Notes under the pieces: generated by a model
Seen by the model: the letters and a program-made list of their open reading frames with translations, nothing else
Told to the model about the DNA's origin: nothing
Database searches by the model: none
Assembly: GCA_003693705.1 (NCBI GenBank)
Contig: RBZT01000386.1
Span: 1-26,674 of the forward strand
Reading direction: 5' to 3'
DNA length: 26,674 bases
DNA from: Polymyxa betae
Taxonomy: Eukaryota > Endomyxa > Phytomyxea > Plasmodiophorida > Plasmodiophoridae
Shown here: piece by piece, positions 1 through 10,173 of the stretch
How the letters are laid out: each line of letters opens with the position of its first letter
Position numbering within the stretch: the first letter of the stretch is position 1
Made by a program: the position numbers and the translations under genes

Positions 1-194
1 ATATTCACGGCCAGTTCTACGATCTATTAAACATCTGGACGATGAATGGATATCCGGGCCCTGAACGTCCCTACATCTTCAATGGCGATTTCGTCGGTAC
101 GAAAATTCCGATTTTCTGTCCCTATCGTTTTCGAGTTTTTGACAACTTCTTATTCATGGATTTTCTGTTTTGGATTTCCATCGCTGAACATGTT

Positions 195-763
195 TTATCT
201 ACCAGATCGTGGCGGAAGCGGCTTGTTTGAAAAAAGATTGAAAGAGTGGAAACGTTTGGCAGCGGGAATTGAAAAAACGGTTTCGGACTTTGCGAGGATT
301 GCGGCCGTCTGCAGCACAATTTTCTCAACAAGGTCCAATGCGATCCGACGCCCATCTCGGAGCCATTCCAGCATCAGCAGCACAAACTCGCGGGAGATCT
401 CGCCCTCGGTCCATACCGGCTCTGTAACATAAACAGTCCGCATGACCGAGCCGCCCCCATCCATCGCCGGTCGTACTGACCTTCGGCCGGACCGGGATCA
501 GACACGGATTGTTCGACGACGTGAATGCAGGGCGGGACATGGTCCAGGGAGACAGTACGACAGCATAGGTTCCCGATCATGGCGCGCAAGCCGTACTGGC
601 CCGGGCAGGACTCACACGGCAGCAGGCGGTCCTTGATAACGGCGCGAGGAAGGTTGCGAACAGCAGCGGGCTGCGGCGAGTGGTCCGGCGAACCGCCGGC
701 CGCCGCCAGGGCCAGCACGCCGACCAACGCCGCCGTCAGAGCGACGATTGCCGGGGGGGTCAT
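195..763 (-). CDS. Small secreted Cys-containing protein, two exons, unknown function
   Basis: Proposed model: exon 1 763-481, a 59-nt intron 480-422 (gtcagt...ttacag), exon 2 421-195; 169 residues. I do not recognise the family. The ATG at 763 is preferred because it starts directly at a hydrophobic Ala/Leu/Val-rich signal-peptide-like segment (about residues 4-22, containing [11 protein letters not shown]). The upstream in-frame extension to 865 looks non-coding. The mature part has a CxxC (CESC), a CC pair and one more Cys in exon 1, which suggests disulfides or metal binding. Exon 2 encodes an amphipathic helical stretch ([12 protein letters not shown]...[15 protein letters not shown]). 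The intron joins two frames that each look coding, and its length restores the phase exactly. Exon 1 is clearly GC-rich while the 3' end is AT-rich. Further introns near the 3' end are possible. Confidence 0.5.
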
Positions 764-863
764 GAATAGAATGAGGAATGCGTGACGGGCAGGTCTCTCC
801 GGGCTACGGACTTCGAGAGCTCCGTAACCTGTTCTGAGAGTGGCCCTGACTGCGACTCGATTC

Positions 864-1823
864 AAGTTGCAAATTTTTTTTCAAATTTCAACGTTCTGCG
901 TTTGACATCCGATGGATTTTCTTGCGTGAACCCAGCACCGGGGACCAGTACGATCGATTGCGATCACATTCTCGCAACCTATCTGATGCCAAATCTCCGA
1001 AATTGCTTCAATCGAGCATCCCTTCCGAATTGTATTGGCAGAATCAGGCTGCGCGTTTCGAGCGAAAAATTGTCGACGGATAAAGAATCGCATTGAAATC
1101 GTGTCTCAAACGCTTGAAGTTGCTCTTAGACGGATTCTACACGGTCTCATACAGCCAATTCTAACAGCAGAGTTTTAGACAGAGCTGATTCTATTGCATC
1201 GAATTAAAATGTTTCAAATTCATGCTATTTGCGATTGTGAAAAACTGAAACCATCCGATAGAATGGCAAAATCTCATCATGGATACGAAATGCACAAGAA
1301 TCATCGAGTATATCAGGCATCCGTATCATTATCACAATGTGGAAGTGACCCAGCATTAAGCAGGTCTCGAATGAATCTTTTCCTATCAATGGAATCAGAA
1401 TGCTCATGGCAGTCGATCAGAAGCCGTTTTCGAGCAGATGCAAGATCTCTTACGCTGGATGAAATCCGATCTGCAAGCGGAGCCTTTTATGGCAACACGT
1501 TCAAATGATGCATTGAGATGGATATGGTGCGAATCCGTTCGTTCACTCAGCAACGGTCGTGAATCGGGATCACGTTTCCATAAAGACGATGATGAGAGAT
1601 CGGAATTTATTTTTTCAAACAGAGGCAAACTTTTGTCAATTTTTTTAGTAAGCTCGCTTCCAAACAGCTGTTTACTCTCTTCTAGCTTGCAAATTCTCGC
1701 CCTACAAATGATAATTCATGATGATGGTATTCAACAGGAGTCTCAAAGCAGCTTCAAACAATTCGAAAGACACGAACCCAACCCGGAATGCGCTTCAATG
1801 TTGAAATTGATGTATTGCGAAAA
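864..1823. other. Gene-poor stretch, no supported gene
   Basis: AT-rich DNA between two minus-strand genes. An open frame on the plus strand from 1438 to 1935 (165 codons) begins at an ATG but has mixed composition and no recognisable motif, and it runs into the 3' end of the minus-strand membrane-protein gene. I do not count it as a gene. Confidence 0.4.
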
Positions 1824-2375
1824 TTATGGGGCGAATCCGAGATTTTCCCCGAATTTGGACCATTTGAATTCGGAAATCTCATCGGATATAAGATTAACAA
1901 TAGCGATATTAGCGAGCAGTAACATGATGGCATAGAAGATGATTAATGGTGCAGGCATTAAAGCCAGCTGCATACGATTCTTATAGAGCGTATGAGAGAC
2001 ATGTTTCCCTAATAGGAAGAACGCCAATGCGAATACAATCGGATAGCCTTGCGGGTGTCGAATAATGAGAGCGAGTGCCGACCCGATCACCACAAGGGCC
2101 GCCAATCCTTGCATCAGATCCGGAGTCAAATCTTTAACAATGAGAGGCCACGCGAGGCGGGCTCGATCGCGGTAGCTCAACGTCGATTTCGGTGTCACAA
2201 ACAGACGCTTGAAGGCGGCACGGAGTTTGTCTTTGGAAGTCGGGCTGCTGGGGCAGGGCTCGATCGGGTCCGGTACGACCACGATCGTCACCGAGCCATC
2301 GACGGGGTCGCGGGGCGTCTCGGTGGCGATGCCGGCGGCCACGAGTACGAGCAGGAATGCGACCAGCGTGATCAT
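1824..2375 (-). CDS. Multi-pass membrane protein with N-terminal signal or anchor, unknown function
   Basis: Open frame with 183 codons from the ATG at 2375, which begins immediately with a hydrophobic run (MITLVAFLLVLVAAG); the frame stays open up to 2459. After the leader comes a short soluble part with IVVVPDPIEPCPSSP, then a basic stretch. Three hydrophobic segments follow: about LAALVVIGSALALII, then PIVFALAFFLLG, then a longer one containing PLIIFYAIMLLLANIAI. The C-terminus is short and hydrophilic (FKWSKFGENLGFAP). This predicts three or four membrane passes. The 5' half is GC-rich and the 3' half AT-rich, as in the other two secretory-type genes of this window. I do not recognise the family. 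No intron is needed, though a short one cannot be excluded. Confidence 0.5.
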   Translation of the reverse strand: MITLVAFLLVLVAAGIATETPRDPVDGSVTIVVVPDPIEPCPSSPTSKDKLRAAFKRLFVTPKSTLSYRDRARLAWPLIVKDLTPDLMQGLAALVVIGSALALIIRHPQGYPIVFALAFFLLGKHVSHTLYKNRMQLALMPAPLIIFYAIMLLLANIAIVNLISDEISEFKWSKFGENLGFAP

Positions 2376-2518
2376 GACGAATGAACGAATGACGCGACAA
2401 GGCGGCGGAGTGATGCGGTCGACACCATCGATCCAAGTCCGCCACGCATTTTGAAACATATGGAACCGAAGTCGACATACCGACCCGAAAGTCTCAGTTC
2501 ATTTGACAATGTGCGTAC

Positions 2519-2547
2519 GCACTTTTTAACTTTTTTAACTTTTTTAG
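2519..2547. repeat. Short T-rich tandem repeat
   Basis: About three head-to-tail copies of a 9-10 nt unit of the form AACTTTTTT, ending in TTTAG. Simple low-complexity DNA upstream of the minus-strand membrane-protein gene. Confidence 0.7.
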
Positions 2548-4539
2548 GTCAACGCGAATTTCCTCAAGTGTCGCAATTCCGCGGGCTCTCTGTAAGCTCG
2601 CGCACTTCCATGCTCCGTCTTTTTCCAATAGCGACTACAATCACTACCATAGCTAAACTGTCATAATCGCCGAGCAGCGGGCTGCGCCCTGGCAGGCTCA
2701 CGGAGTTTCGTCGGGACTTGGAAATGTTTGGAAGTCAGGAATTCAATCCTTTGAAAAATGAAGCACGTGGCAGCTTTTTTGGGGAGTTGGGGTGGCGAGC
2801 TCGACACCACCCCTAAAAGCGCGCGACGCACTCGAATTATTCTCTTCTGTATTTTGAGCTCGTAGATTCATTGCAGGGAGCCGCCGTCTGAGCCCTCTGG
2901 TCAGACTCCGTCTAGGTAGCCCCAGGGCCGGCCTGTCTCCGAAGACCGCAGATACTCAATAACTATTTTATAAGCTCCTAACCGTAGGACGAGGGTTGAA
3001 GGTCGAGAAAGTCTGCTGGACCACAGATCAAGTATCAGGCAGGCTCTCGTAATCTCCAATGGTGACCATTTTTTGGTTTTGTGAATTTTCTTGCATTTTC
3101 TATTAAACAAATAGCACGGACTTTTAGAATCAATTCTGTATATGGCTGTGACGAAGCACAAAGTTCAAATATCGAACTGTAGAATGAGAAAATAAAGTGC
3201 GACAAAAAGTCCGAACTATGGAGAGGATGGGACGATTTTGTTACCGTGAGCGCGGCCTCCCAGTCATTTCATGATGATTAGATCGTCGGCCTGAACGGTA
3301 TGTCGTCTCTCATTTGTTTTAATCGGCATCACAATCGCGTCCATTGATGAATCCGGATCCAGCCATACTACAACAGGTTCCCGGCCACAAGTTTCTCTCT
3401 CACCAGTGAACATCAACCAGGGTTCGCCGATTCTCTTTCTTTCCCGAATCTCAAATCTTTTGCTTTGCGCTGCTCTTAACAGATTTCTGCAATTGCTGCT
3501 GCAACGAACTCTTTTGCAAATTTTAAAACTTTTTCGATTATTTTTCGGTTTTCAACCAGTTATTAGATTTATGGTTTTGCCATTTATTAACAAATTCTGC
3601 CTCTGCTGTGTCAAAACAATCTGGTCTTACTGTTTTCAACATTTTTTTCTTAAATTTCTGTTTGGCTTTAAGTCAATTTCTGCATGTGCTGTTTCCGAAA
3701 AGCTCAGGTTTGCTGTTCAATAGAACCATTAAATCTCTTCATCCGAATTTGTGTTTTACGATGGCATTGATATCGTTATAGAATGTATCATAGAGCGAGA
3801 CTTATCATTATGGGGTTATGGCCAGATGCAGCATTACCAGCAAAGAGATCACCGGGAGCAGTCAACTGTTCGGACACCAGTGTGGCCGATGAAACCGATT
3901 GAAAGTGCCATCATCGCTTTAGCTTGCAAAAAGGAACCAGAGTCAGTCATTTTGATTATTGGAAGATAAGAAGCTCAGACCTCAGAAGTATTGTTACACA
4001 AAATCCCACCAGATTTGCGCTAAAATTCGCTGAGTTTACAAAATCGATCAGAGTCGGTCCGATTTTTATCCACAGAAATATGTGAAGTTCAGATGATATG
4101 TTCTGAGCCAACTGTAATGTTACACATCTGATATCAGATTTTTGCTAATTCGTCGATAGCAGGATTTGCCATAATACAGATGGGTCTGTCCTATATAAAT
4201 TCATTCACTGAAAGAAGTCCACTCAGCACTATGCAGAGCTTTTCTGGCCCAGCTGTAATGTTACACATCAGAAAACAGATTCAGGTGGCTGAAATCGTTA
4301 CGTTTAATGAGGCTGTCATCATAGGTACAGCCATTGATGATCCAGGTACTGGCCCCAGGACTTTGCTCCATTCGAGCTGCATCCATGTCCGTTACTGATT
4401 CAGTATAGGCTGAAGGTCTAAACTGTGACGGGGTGATGGGGTCTGGACCGGGGGGGGGGGCGGGTACGGTCTGGAATCATCCCTCGAAATAATTTATGAA
4501 ACGGTCGCCGAGCACCCTCACCTTCTCAACGTTCACCCA
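2548..4539. other. Long intergenic stretch without a supported gene
   Basis: No open frame here has recognisable motifs. The 3406-3723 frame is Phe/Leu-rich because the DNA is T-rich. The stretch holds a duplicated block with a dyad (4101-4140 and 4242-4281) and a run of 11 G at 4450-4460, about 80 nt before the next start codon. Confidence 0.5.
4101..4281. repeat. Imperfect 40-bp direct repeat carrying a 12-bp dyad
   Basis: The blocks 4101-4140 and 4242-4281 match at about 34 of 40 positions and are spaced 141 bp apart. Each contains the palindromic core TGTAATGTTACA (4113-4124 and 4254-4265), with identical flanks CTGTAATGTTACACATC. The core is more conserved than the rest of the block, as a protein-binding site would be. 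They lie about 275-425 bp upstream of the secreted-protein gene at 4540. A regulatory role is inference only. Confidence 0.5.
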
Positions 4540-5508
4540 ATGACAACCCGGCTGGTCGTACTGGCCGCCACCATGGTCGGCGTACTGGCCGACATCTCGC
4601 CGTTCCAGGACTACTGCAGCGAGCGGACCGAGCGCGACTGCGCTGGGAACGACCCGCTCTACGGGTTCCCGTTATGCGCGTGGGACAGTACGACCAGCGC
4701 GTGCGATTTCCGAGCGCAGTCGTGCCCGCCGGATCTCGGGGCGGCGCTGCAGGCGGTGGCGGGCTGCGGCCCGAGACGCGGGAATCTGTGCCCCCCCGGC
4801 TGTACAGCGGCCGTCGTCCATCTCGAGGCCGTCATCAATGTCCGAGCCGGTTTCAACGCGTCCGTCAGTGACGACGAATTCTGGCGGCGGGTGCGAGCGG
4901 ATCGGAACGCGTCGCAGGCTGTTGTCGATCTGATGTATTGCGAATGGAGTCTCGGCATGATCGGACTCCAGATCGATTGCAGCGGCAATTTCACCGCCAA
5001 TGATGTGACGGCTGCCATGAACGCTTACCGACATAAGACGCCGTCGTCGTTACCATCGAATAGCTCTCCTCAGACGATCTCTACAAAAGCCATGACGCAG
5101 TCGCTACCATCGAATAGTTCTCCTCAGACGATCTCTACAAAAGCCATGACGCAGTCGCTACCATCGAATAGTTCTCCTCAGACGATCTCTTCAAAAGCCA
5201 GTTCTGCTCGTTCAAAAATCTCTTCCAACACTCCAATTCAAACTTCTGCAAGTGTGATCAATTCAACATCAACGACGACGGCTTCGACCCGATCTATAAG
5301 AACTCAAATCGCCAAGCGCACAACACAGCAGAGCCGAACGAAAACTGCAACAAATAACAGCACAAGATCCTCCTCGAAACCTGTCTCACAAGGCTTCAGG
5401 AGAACGTCTTCGAATGATGTTCCAGCTAGTCGTCAACCTACTATCGGGCAGCATTCGATTATATTACAGTGTTTCATAAACATAAAAATACAAAAGAAAT
5501 ACCACTAA
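4540..5508 (+). CDS. Secreted Cys-rich, Ser/Thr-rich glycoprotein-like protein with an 18-residue tandem repeat
   Basis: Open frame of 322 codons. The ATG at 4540 starts a signal-peptide-like leader (MTTRLVVLAATMVGVLADIS). Residues of about 25-165 form a Cys-rich domain (motifs CSERTERDC, GNLCPPGC and a late YCEW...IDCSGNF), with several N-glycosylation sequons (NAS twice, NFT). From about residue 169 the protein is Ser/Thr-rich with NSS sequons and almost three copies of an 18-residue unit (SLPSNSSPQTISTKAMTQ), followed by a basic Ser/Thr-rich tail. This suggests an extracellular or wall-associated protein with an O-glycosylated stalk. The Cys-rich half is GC-rich and the Ser/Thr half AT-richer. 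The last residues (SIILQCFINIKIQKKYH) look poor and may be read-through of an unrecognised intron or the true end. I do not recognise the family. Confidence 0.65.
   Translation: MTTRLVVLAATMVGVLADISPFQDYCSERTERDCAGNDPLYGFPLCAWDSTTSACDFRAQSCPPDLGAALQAVAGCGPRRGNLCPPGCTAAVVHLEAVINVRAGFNASVSDDEFWRRVRADRNASQAVVDLMYCEWSLGMIGLQIDCSGNFTANDVTAAMNAYRHKTPSSLPSNSSPQTISTKAMTQSLPSNSSPQTISTKAMTQSLPSNSSPQTISSKASSARSKISSNTPIQTSASVINSTSTTTASTRSIRTQIAKRTTQQSRTKTATNNSTRSSSKPVSQGFRRTSSNDVPASRQPTIGQHSIILQCFINIKIQKKYH
5047..5202 (+). repeat. 54-bp in-frame minisatellite, about 2.9 copies
   Basis: Copies start at 5047, 5101 and 5155. The first two are full 54-bp units; the third diverges after about 46 bp. The unit preserves the reading frame and codes for 18 residues, so copy-number change would alter protein length without a frameshift. 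Confidence 0.85.
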
Positions 5509-7185
5509 ATGTGATATTTTGCACACAATAGGAATGGAAATAGAAACTTCTAAGACAAAATGCAGATCACGGCAGAATAGAAGATTAATCACAAAGCTGT
5601 CAAGTTTGAAATTTACGCCGCCAGAAACAAGCCGGCTTTGTCACAGCTTCGGGGTATCCGCCCCGGAGGATTAATCTGAGAAGGCGCCGCCAAAGATCTT
5701 TTGATGATCTGGCTTCTTCACCACAATTGTCAGCAGAGATCGCTCTTCAATCGAAAATCATCGAAGAACAAAAAATGAAAAACCTTGTTGGCTTGCAGCC
5801 TATACCGACTTTGATTTCGTTATTCTGAGCCAGAAGAGATGTGTTCTGCATTGATCGGAATTCCAAAGAAACCAATCATACCGCAGGGTTTGCTGCAGAC
5901 AGGATGCAGCAGATTCTTAGGGCTAGGGTTTACTCATTACAGGATGACCTGAGCTGTATCTTGCTGCTCGAATCTCTTCTCATTTTAGCATGACGAGGCC
6001 TAAGTACTTTTAAAGGCGTCAAGTCAGGTATCCCGACGCCGTATTTCTTAGCTCCATCGAGCCGCAAGTTTAGGCTGATTGATTCATTCGACTTCATGTC
6101 TGTTCGCAGCAGATGTGGCCATTCATGACACAGCCTAAAACCCTAAAACGCGAAATTTCACAGGCCAACAAATTGACAAACTCGTGACTATTTGTGCAAA
6201 CTTTTGGACGGCAAAATAAGTGACCCTCGGTGTTGTATTTGGCAATATATCGCATCTCTTCAGATAGCAGATCTGCCGTCTCACTCGCGTCTCTCATTGC
6301 AATACAAATTGAACTGTATCTTCCCGCACGTTACCGGAAAATGCTGAAGAGTCCGCCCGGATATGGATTCAGGAGATTCAATCATTAATCGCGAAGGACA
6401 AAATCCAACCGAGAAATATAATCGATATTCTGGCTCTACGATACTTTGAATCTGAACCAACAGCAACAATTTCAAGAAGAGGAAGTGATAACATACTGTA
6501 ACGTAAGGGAAGAACCTCCCATAAAAGATTCACTGTAACGTCTCCCTTCTCAGCAGCTGGAAAATGCCGAACCGCCTTTTTTGTTTTCCAATTTGATGAT
6601 CGTTCCAGATGTAGCTCGCGGAGTTTTTAAGAAAGTCGGAGTGATGAGGGCGGACATCTTGACGCCCTTGTCGAAGAATACGGCTATTGATCCTGCTCGG
6701 TTTATAAAGAGCCGGTCCTGTACCTTTTTATCGATTTCTTATGTACGTTAATTCCGCCGAAAACAGAGCTTTGGGAAATTTAACATCTTCGCGAGGCTGG
6801 TCGCCTAGCGAGTGATTAACCTATTGCAGACTTTGGATATTGGTACTTACCGGAGCTTTCAAAAATTTATCCGGGAATATTCGATGAATATCTTTAAAAA
6901 GCCATCTCAGATCCTTCTATGCAAAACTAAGCAGGCAAAACAATGTCCGAGATATCAGATGGTGCCAGCTTAGGTCAAATAGGCTGCGATAGCTTTCCAT
7001 CCGATATGATCCGGAAGTCGTTCCGTCTTAGTAGAATATGCCCTATTAGAATGAAGTGACAATTCGTAATCACCCTCTTCAGGCATCGTCTGATGATTTC
7101 GATGCGCGAAAATGGGAACAACAATATGGAGATGTCTTGCACAAAAATGCAACTTTCGCGATGAAATGAAACCATTAAAAGATGA
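5509..7185. other. Long stretch without a supported gene
   Basis: No coding frame with recognisable content. This flank lies beyond the 3' end of the copia element, where a 3' LTR would be expected, but I found no copy of the candidate 5' LTR sequence here. Telo-box-like strings occur at 5923-5931 and 6137-6148. Confidence 0.5.
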
Positions 7186-7500
7186 TCAACCACAAAAATG
7201 GCTAAATGCTGGACTCGCATACTTTCCAAATCTCCAAACAGATTGGTCTGAAACAGGATAGAGAGCCTTTGTCATCAAGTCTGCGACGTTGTCGCCGCTT
7301 GGGCAGTATTTGATCTCAATGACGCCCGACTGGACCAGATCGCGGATGAAGTGGTGCCGAACATCTATATGTTTGCATCGTGCGGTGACGCTCTCAGACA
7401 GAGCCACATGGATCGCCGCCTGATTGTCCTCGTAGACGACGGTTTTATCTTGTTTGAAACCAATCTCCTCCAGAAGTTTTCGACACCAGATTAACTCCTT
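7186..7500 (-). pseudogene. C-terminal remnant of copia RNase H
   Basis: Continues in a different frame right after the break at about 7500 with KELIWCRKLLEEIGF, then DNQAAIHVALSESV (catalytic Asp region) and HIDVRHHFIRDLV and GDNVADLMTKAL, all typical of the end of copia RNase H. Comparison with the normal domain layout implies that about a dozen residues, including the catalytic Glu of the EAEY motif, are missing. Confidence 0.85.
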
Positions 7501-8503
7501 ACTGAAAGTGAAACACAGGTTTGGCGTCGCGAAGACCAGAAAACTGGACCATTAATAACTCCGATAATACCAGATACGGATTTTCGGCCGTCCTTGTCGC
7601 CTGCCCAATCGGCGTCAACGAAAACCTTCAGTTGCATGTTATCGCCAGCGCCAATGTATTGGATGCCAATATCTAAGCTGCCCTTGAGGTAATGTAAAAT
7701 CTGCTTAATAGCTTGAACATGTTGTGCTGTGGGTTTCTGAACAAATCTCGCACAGATGTTCACCGCTGTTGCAATATCCGGTCGAGTAGCAATTGCTGCG
7801 TACAGAAGACTTCCAACGCATTCTCGATATGGAAAGTTAGCTTGCTGTTCATTATCAGAAGCCGTAAAGAGCTGAGTTGAAGGCGATATAGGTGTAGAAA
7901 CTGGCTTACAGTCTGCCATACCAAAGCGGTTAAGAACTTGTTCAATATAAGCACGTTGTGAAAGCTTGATCGCTCCTGTCGTCTGATTGTGCTCCACTCT
8001 CATTCCCAGTATGAAACTTATCTCGCCCAGGTCCTTAATTTGATATTCAGCGGCTAGTTTAACTTTAACTTTCTTGAGCAGGTCTGGCTTCTTGGCAGCT
8101 ATTCCTAAGTCGTCAACGTACAGTGCGATCATAACAAGATCATCATCTTGACCGCTTACGAAAAGACATGGTTCGACTTGTGTGTTTTGAAAGCCCATTT
8201 CTCGTAAGGTTGCAGAAACAGTTTTCCACCATTGCCTTCCCGATTGTTTTAGACCATAGACGGCCTTCTGGAGTCGACAAACAACACGTTCACCATTCGG
8301 GCCGTGTTTCTCGAAACCCTGAGGCTGCTGCATGTAAATAGTCTCCGTCAATGGCGAATTCAGAAAAGCCGTGACCACATCCAGATGATGTGGAACCATA
8401 CCCATGGAGGCTGCTGCTGAGAAGAAAATTCGAAGACCAGTCATCGATATAACCGGTGCAAACGTATCAACATAATCGACACCATAGACTTGAGAGAAGC
8501 CGC
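7501..8503 (-). pseudogene. Copia reverse transcriptase and first part of RNase H
   Basis: RT resumes with GFSQVYGVDYVDTFAPV. It contains the palm motif LDVVTAFLNSPL, the catalytic YVDD box (ALYVDDLGIA, about 8109-8120) and the connection LGMRVEHNQTTGAIKLSQ. RNase H starts with VFVDADWAGDKDGRKSVSG, including its first catalytic Asp. The frame terminates just after SSRRQTCVSLS, where a short deletion has removed the usual EAEY-containing segment. Confidence 0.87.
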
Positions 8504-10173
8504 GCGACCAATCTTGCTTTAAACTTTTCAGGTAGTCCATTTGGGTCAGTCTTTATCTTGTAAACCCATTTTGAGCTGATCACTTTTGCATCTGTAGGTG
8601 GTGGCACTAAATCCCACGTACTGTTGGTGGCCATGCTGCTGAGCACAGTCTTCATGGCTGCAATCCACTCTTCCTTATCATCAGAACTTACGGCTTGATG
8701 GTACGTGGCTGGCTGGTCAATTAGCTGTGAATTCTGATCCATCATGAAGCAGGCTCCAATGTAGCCATATTCTTGGGCGAACGTTAACGGGGGTGCTGAC
8801 TTGCGGGTAGAACGTCGTGGCGCTGATCGAACGTCAGAACTTTCTTGTAAGTCGATTGGTTCATCGTCATAGTGATTCTCTAAAGCTGTATGGAATGTAT
8901 CTTCGTCGTCACTAACTTGAGTATCAGCATCAGGAATAAATGTTTCTTCGATCACCGCTCGGGTTTGCGTGTCAGGTTCGTCGTCTCGGGCTGGTAATCC
9001 CTCCTGGCGACGGACTGATGGTGCAACTGTCCCATGATCTTCAATCAAATCGAATCCTGCGACCTCTCGCGACGATGTTAATTTCCCAGTTTTCAATCGA
9101 ATCAGGTAACCTTGCTCTTCTGAGGCAATACCAACGAATCGTGCTTCCTGTGCTTTAGGGTCCAAAGCACTTCTTGAATTGTCAAGGGTCTTCACAAAAA
9201 CCTTCTTGCCAAAGGTTTGGACCATCTTCAAGCACGGGGCCTTGTCGAAACGGCGCTCATATGGAGTGATACCTTTTAATGAAGCATGTGGCGACCGGTT
9301 CCTTACAAAAGCAGCATATGTGATAGCTTCAGTCCACCAAGATGGCGGAGCGTCGGTTTCAGCCATCATACTTCTCATCGAATCTTTCAGGGTCCGGTTC
9401 GCTCTTTCAGCCACGCCGTTTTGCTGTGGTGTATATGGGCAGCTCATTATCTGCTTGATGCCCCTCCTGGCACAGAACTGCTTGAACTCGTTGCTACCAT
9501 ATTCACCGCCGTTATCGCTGATGAGAGCCTTAACACGTCTCGGGTCAAATTCAGTTTCGATTCTGTAAACTAGCAGCTTGAACTTCGAAAACACGTCTGA
9601 CTTCTTCTCTAAAGGATAAAGTGAGATATGACGCGAGTAATCATCAATGAAAGTCACGAAGAAGCGAGCTCCACCAGAACCGCGCGTTTCAAAAGGTCCA
9701 CAGACATTAGAATGAAATATTTCGGCTGGGCGGTTGGCTCGGATACTGGTTGGCCTACTGTGAAAGGGGCGACGACTCATCTTCCCTTTGAGGCACGATT
9801 CGCACGTCAAATTTGTAATCTTACCATTGATCTTGATGATTCCTGCTTTTGCTAATTGTTCGATAGCATCATAATGCAGGTGACCAAGTCGCAAATGCCA
9901 GTTTTGGATCTGATCAGCTGGCTGTGATAATGGAGATGCCGGCCGCATATCAACCTTCTCGGACGCCGAAAAATTAGCCGAATTTGACGTCGTATCGTCC
10001 GTTGAATCATTCAAAACAAATAGGTCGCCTGTTCGAGACCCTGTGGCGATGATTTTCCCGTTCTTGTTAATTTCGACTCCCATCGTCTTGCGCTTAAACG
10101 TGATTTCGTCAACGCCGTTATCCAAAGCTTTCGTAATGGAGACCAAATTTGCTGTAAGACCTGGAACAACCAT
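8504..10173 (-). pseudogene. Copia integrase and start of reverse transcriptase
   Basis: The continuing pol frame. It holds the integrase zinc-binding region (HLRLGHLHYDAI ... CESCLKGKM) and the DDE catalytic core: FVTFIDDYSRH (first Asp), LISDNGGEYG (second Asp) and QNGVAERANRTLKD (Glu), all present. The GAG-pre-integrase region precedes it. After a low-complexity acidic linker the RT domain begins (SSKWVYKIKTDPNGLPEKFK). The frame breaks by one base near 8503, in the conserved KARLVA-GFSQ region. Confidence 0.87.

Noticed and set aside
1438-1935. 165-codon plus-strand open frame
   Set aside because: No motif, mixed AT-rich composition, and it overlaps the end of a better-supported minus-strand gene.
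2901-3161. 86-codon minus-strand frame
   Set aside because: No recognisable family or supporting context; likely chance.
3406-3723. 105-codon Phe/Leu/Cys-rich frame resembling a membrane protein
   Set aside because: The hydrophobicity follows from T-rich DNA; there is no ordered pattern of helices.
4450-4464. G-quadruplex in the 11-G run before the secreted-protein gene
   Set aside because: A single G-run plus one GGG does not make the four separate tracts of a standard quadruplex; a homopolymer is simpler.
6480-7185. 3' LTR of the copia element
   Set aside because: I searched by eye for the TGTTAGATTCGG edge and other pieces of the candidate 5' LTR and found none.
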